A stretch of DNA of 64,000 nucleotides from Sipunculus nudus (taxonomy: Eukaryota > Annelida > Sipuncula > Golfingiida > Sipunculidae), in contig CM049314.1 in assembly GCA_026874595.1 (NCBI GenBank), positions 76,152,300-76,216,299 of the forward strand. Direction: 5' to 3'. The notes beneath the pieces are model-generated. The model was not told the origin of the DNA. It did not search any database and saw nothing but the letters and a program-made list of their open reading frames with translations. Shown here piece after piece: positions 60,661 through 64,000 of the stretch (position 1 is the stretch's first letter; each line of letters opens with the position of its first letter). The translations under genes were made by a program, and so were the position numbers.

Positions 60661-62175
60661 AGTGAAATCTCACAACAATCCATGAGATTTTCTCTTATGT
60701 CTTAACGATAGGTTATGACTTCTTTCTGACATCAAACCATCTTTATCATACGGATAAATTCATTCTCATTCAGTAGAAAGTGATACAAACAGGCCTCAAT
60801 CTATCAATTTCAAAGAAAGCGTAGCCTACAGCATAATGTGGTGAGCCGCTAAATATGTACTGATTCTGTCTTCATGCAAGCAAAGAGTCTTGAAGATGCA
60901 CCGTCACCTCAAGGCAAAAGAGCCACAACTTATAAATAAATAAAATTTCTTTTACATTGATTGTACTACTGGTTATAATAACTACTACAAGGCACATTCC
61001 GTGGCTCGGATGGCGAAGTGGTGGATGGAATCAGAGGACATGAAGAAAACAACCGACTCTATATGGACCACAACAATCCACTCTCATAGCAACATCGGGG
61101 ACAGAAACTTGGTCGCCAGTGAAGAGAGCTGAGCGTTTTACCAATCGACTGTCCTTTTCATTACATTGAAAGAGACATAGTGCTCAAATACTTAAAATTA
61201 ACAAATATATTAAATTTCGGCAGGGTAATCAACAAATACGTATTACCGTTAGATGTGCTGGTAAAAATAGGTAATTTTAGCATAATTTCAATACCAACAA
61301 AATCAGACTTCATTCACACATGCATGATACAGACCTGGAACCCTTATAAATAAATTTTTCGATCCTAATAACATAGAAACAGTGCACTCGCAATGCATTA
61401 AAGGACAAATAAAACCGACTATATTGGTACTTTATGTTTCGGTGGCCATCTTGGCCGCCATCTTGGAGTTTTAGCAAGATATTGTGAATTCCGCTCGGCC
61501 CCACATCTGATCATATAGAGTATGGTCTGGAAAATTATTATGCCAAGTTTCATTCTTCTTTCCAAGTTTTCATTTCAGTTCTTCTCAATATGCAGCTGAA
61601 CTGTTGGTCTAATGGGAATATTACCAAATCCATGATAAAAACTAGCTAATGAGTACCTGGAGAGGGTGTGAACCCCAAATATTGAATTTCTCAGTCCAAA
61701 AAACATGATATTAGAGTACTTGCAATGCTTTCTCGGGACATCTTAACTCAAGTTATTGACATTTTCTAATTTGGATTTTGGCCAAGATAATTTATTTTCA
61801 GCTTGGCCCTATATCTGAAATTCATTTATTAGCTCCAAAGAATACTTTTGCCAACTTTCTTGCTTCTTTCATTTTTTGCACAATTCCTCCAAATATGGGA
61901 GCTTAACCGCTGGACTAATGGCGCCTCTGAGCTCAGAAAGCCTTTCAATTGTACTAACTGTTGTAGGAAGTACAGGTGATGCTACCTATATATGCCAAGC
62001 AGCATGCGTTTCCTTTTTTTTAAACCAAAGACTAACTGGTTGGTTATATTTATTGATAGATGTGAACAATATGTTGAACTCCTACCAGCGATTTCGGAAA
62101 GAAGCTGACAACCAAGGATGCAGTCTGTTCTCATTACCTCCAGGGCCGTCAATACATGGTGGATGGGGGTATATA

Positions 62176-62194
62176 CCCCCCCCCCCCCCCCCCC
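62176..62194. repeat. Poly-C tract
   Basis: About 19 C residues followed by ACACACAC. Confidence 0.9.
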
Positions 62195-62339
62195 ACACAC
62201 ACTCTGTGACAAGTTTGTAAAATAAAGAGATGGACCAAATAGAGTGAAAAAAGCTAGGAAAATGTCAGATAGGTAATAGTTATAAGGAATGACCAAGGAC
62301 AATTACAGATTTAGGCGAAATCTCACTAATAGCAATACA

Positions 62340-62785
62340 AGCGCCTGTGCTTGTATCGACCTTTTTTGAACGGTCATCAGTACATTAACTCCTAACTTCT
62401 CTGGAATACCAGGAGCTAACATCCCCAAATTTTATGCAAAATTCTGTCACGTATTAAATATTGTGGGATTGTGCTTTTTGTAACGCCACCTGCATCAACT
62501 TACATTTTATGGGGAAGAGCTTGCTAGCCTTGAAAATCTTCTTCTTCCCTGAAATCATTCAACCAAATTGTTCAGTATTTCACAGAAATTATCCCAGAGA
62601 CGAGCTCTCCTAATTTTGTTCAAATGGTTTGGGTTTGATGAATTTCAGCCGTGTTACAGGAAATTGAACTGAAGTCATTTGGAAAAGTAAGCGTAATAAC
62701 ATAAAAATCTAAGAAATTAAAGGAGCTAGCATAACCAAGTATTTTGCATGTATGTTAGCCACATAAAATCTTATACTTAATTGAA
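62340..62785 (+). repeat. Family E fragment
   Basis: gaggctaacatccccaaattttatgc, ccaaattgttcagtatttcacagaaatt and ggaaattgaactgaagtcat match the units of the 49234-51060 element. Confidence 0.55.
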
Positions 62786-62807
62786 ATATATGTGAATTGT
62801 GATTAAG

Positions 62808-62834
<27 letters not shown>

Positions 62835-62839
<5 letters not shown>

Positions 62840-63564
62840 CATGGACGTCACCCGGACATCGGAGGATGGCGCCACGAAGTGGTGTGGCCGCCCCCGTTTC
62901 CACGCTTATGGATCCACCCCGCTATCAGTGACTACTGACGCGCTTTTAGAAACATAAAAACTATTCTTGGACCATTCAGTACTGGTTTTGCAGTTCTGCC
63001 GGCGCTATCGTTTCTCTCAAGCAAAACCACAAACTTCTGCGGTTTTCACCCATTGTTGAAAGCCTATAAAACGAACTCGCCTGCAGTACGAGGCGGGACT
63101 ATTGACTTTGCTACGCCACGTTGCTGTTATCCCCGGGGACCGTGACCGTGGGCTCTTGGTCCCCAAGCCCACGGAATGCCATAAACCACGCCATGAACTT
63201 TATTATTTAGGAAGAGGAGAGACTTTATGTTTGTTTGGTGCCACATGGATTAATACAGGACTTCAGTTTTGTGTGTGCCCGAATTATGTGTTGATGATGG
63301 ACTTCAGTTTCTCGTATACCGGATTCAGTTAAGTATTTCGTTGCAGTTTGTTATTTAGAGACTCAGTTTTTCTTCAGAGACTTTGTTATAAATTACGTTA
63401 TGTATTGACTATTATATTATTTGTGTATGAATGTCAATATTGTAATATAGTAATATAGTACTGTTTTTGCACCCATATTTTGGTTACGTATTCATTTGAA
63501 GAGAACGTGTCTCAGCATATGTGTTACGGTTCGGCCTGAGTTGTTTGGTGTGAAAAGGGACCGT

Positions 63565-63568
<4 letters not shown>
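62835..63568. mobile_element. Probable solo LTR (734 bp) inserted in an AT microsatellite
   Basis: The block starts TGTTGCATGGACGTCACC and ends GGGACCGTAACA, giving the TGTT...AACA termini of LTR retrotransposons. (AT)n lies on both sides (62811-62834 and 63569-63597), consistent with a duplicated AT target. It is clearly richer in GC over its first 350 bases than its surroundings. A TATAAAA box at 63065-63071 suits an LTR promoter. No second LTR, primer site or pol is visible, hence solo. An alternative is a non-LTR unit that happens to sit between two AT tracts. Confidence 0.65.
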
Positions 63569-63596
<28 letters not shown>

Positions 63597-63664
63597 TCGA
63601 AATGTGTCATACAGACGCTTAATATATATATGTGTGTGTGTGTGTGTAAAATGTGTGTGTGTGT
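63569..63664. repeat. (AT)n then (TG)n microsatellites
   Basis: AT repeat at 63569-63596, a short spacer, then TGTGTG runs to about 63664. The sequence after this to the window end shows no recognisable feature. Confidence 0.9.
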
Positions 63665-64000
63665 TCCATGTCATCCCCCCACCCTGGAAGATAAATTGAC
63701 GCCACTGGTTCTTTGCCCCAACCCCCTCCTTGTTAACTCCTCCAACCTGGCACGTATGTTGATAAGTCTGGGTATAAAATAGATTCATGGACAACACGGG
63801 TCCATGGCATATTTCGAGCCAATCTTGTTTGATTGCGTGAATTCGCCTAGAGTAGGGCGCATGCACGTTAATAATTCATCCAACTGCCGTATAATGTAGG
63901 CCTGTAGTTAAACTCTGCACTCCTTTGGCAGTATAGCTCATATCGACGTATACCACACCAGAGTTGTCCGGAAACAATGATTTATAAGTTATGCTGTTGA

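Larger units (their letters stand above)
57640..61925. mobile_element. Large inverted-repeat (foldback-like) region
   Basis: The arm at 57640-57850 (plus) has two inverted partners, at 61410-61620 and 61750-61925. Shared blocks include GTGAAAGAAGCATGAAACTT, gccagaccatact, tatagggccaagcggaatt and AAGATGGCGGCCAAGATGGC. The spacer is about 3.6 kb and holds its own duplication and tRNA-like pieces; no transposase is seen. Confidence 0.65.

Overview
This is eukaryotic, animal-type genomic DNA: AT-rich, with short exons, GT-AG introns and dense mobile repeats. The repeat types (elements opening with an AGCTCAGCTGACT hairpin followed by (TCCG)n, and arrays of GGTCAAAGGTCAAGGTCA) and the animal-like protein point to a marine lophotrochozoan, most likely a bivalve mollusc. 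That assignment is an inference from repeat style, not from a marker gene.

One protein-coding gene can be supported. It is a complete or nearly complete plus-strand IWS1 (Interacts with SPT6 / Spn1), a chromatin and RNA polymerase II elongation factor, spread over about 33 kb (12.5-45.9 kb). I resolve 18 coding exons with matching splice phases, plus a tentative first exon. Together they give an 833-residue reading frame, close to the roughly 820 residues of vertebrate IWS1. The N-terminal half is disordered, and one 1043-nt exon encodes an unusual Gly-Ser-Pro-Arg (SP/RS) repeat domain. The middle is acidic with an IFG motif, and the C-terminal half holds the TFIIS-N-like domain and the conserved tail. 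A 3' UTR of about 3.2 kb probably ends near 49.16 kb.

The rest is mobile or tandemly repeated DNA. From 0 to 12 kb there is a foldback element, a satellite-bearing element (2.0-4.4 kb) and a three-level nest of transposons (4.9-11.6 kb). Most of the larger IWS1 introns carry their own insertion: nested hairpin-headed elements in intron 5, a DR1-rich satellite element in intron 7, a 1.27-kb TIR element in intron 8, MITEs in introns 2 and 13, and hairpin-headed elements in introns 11 and 16. Downstream of the gene lie tandem repeat families (49-51 and 54.6-55.3 kb), another hairpin-headed element (51.1-54.2 kb), a large inverted-repeat region (57.6-61.9 kb) and a probable solo LTR set in an AT microsatellite (62.8-63.6 kb). 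No second host gene, rRNA, functional tRNA or CRISPR array was found. No intact transposase or reverse transcriptase was recognised, so the elements look non-autonomous or decayed.
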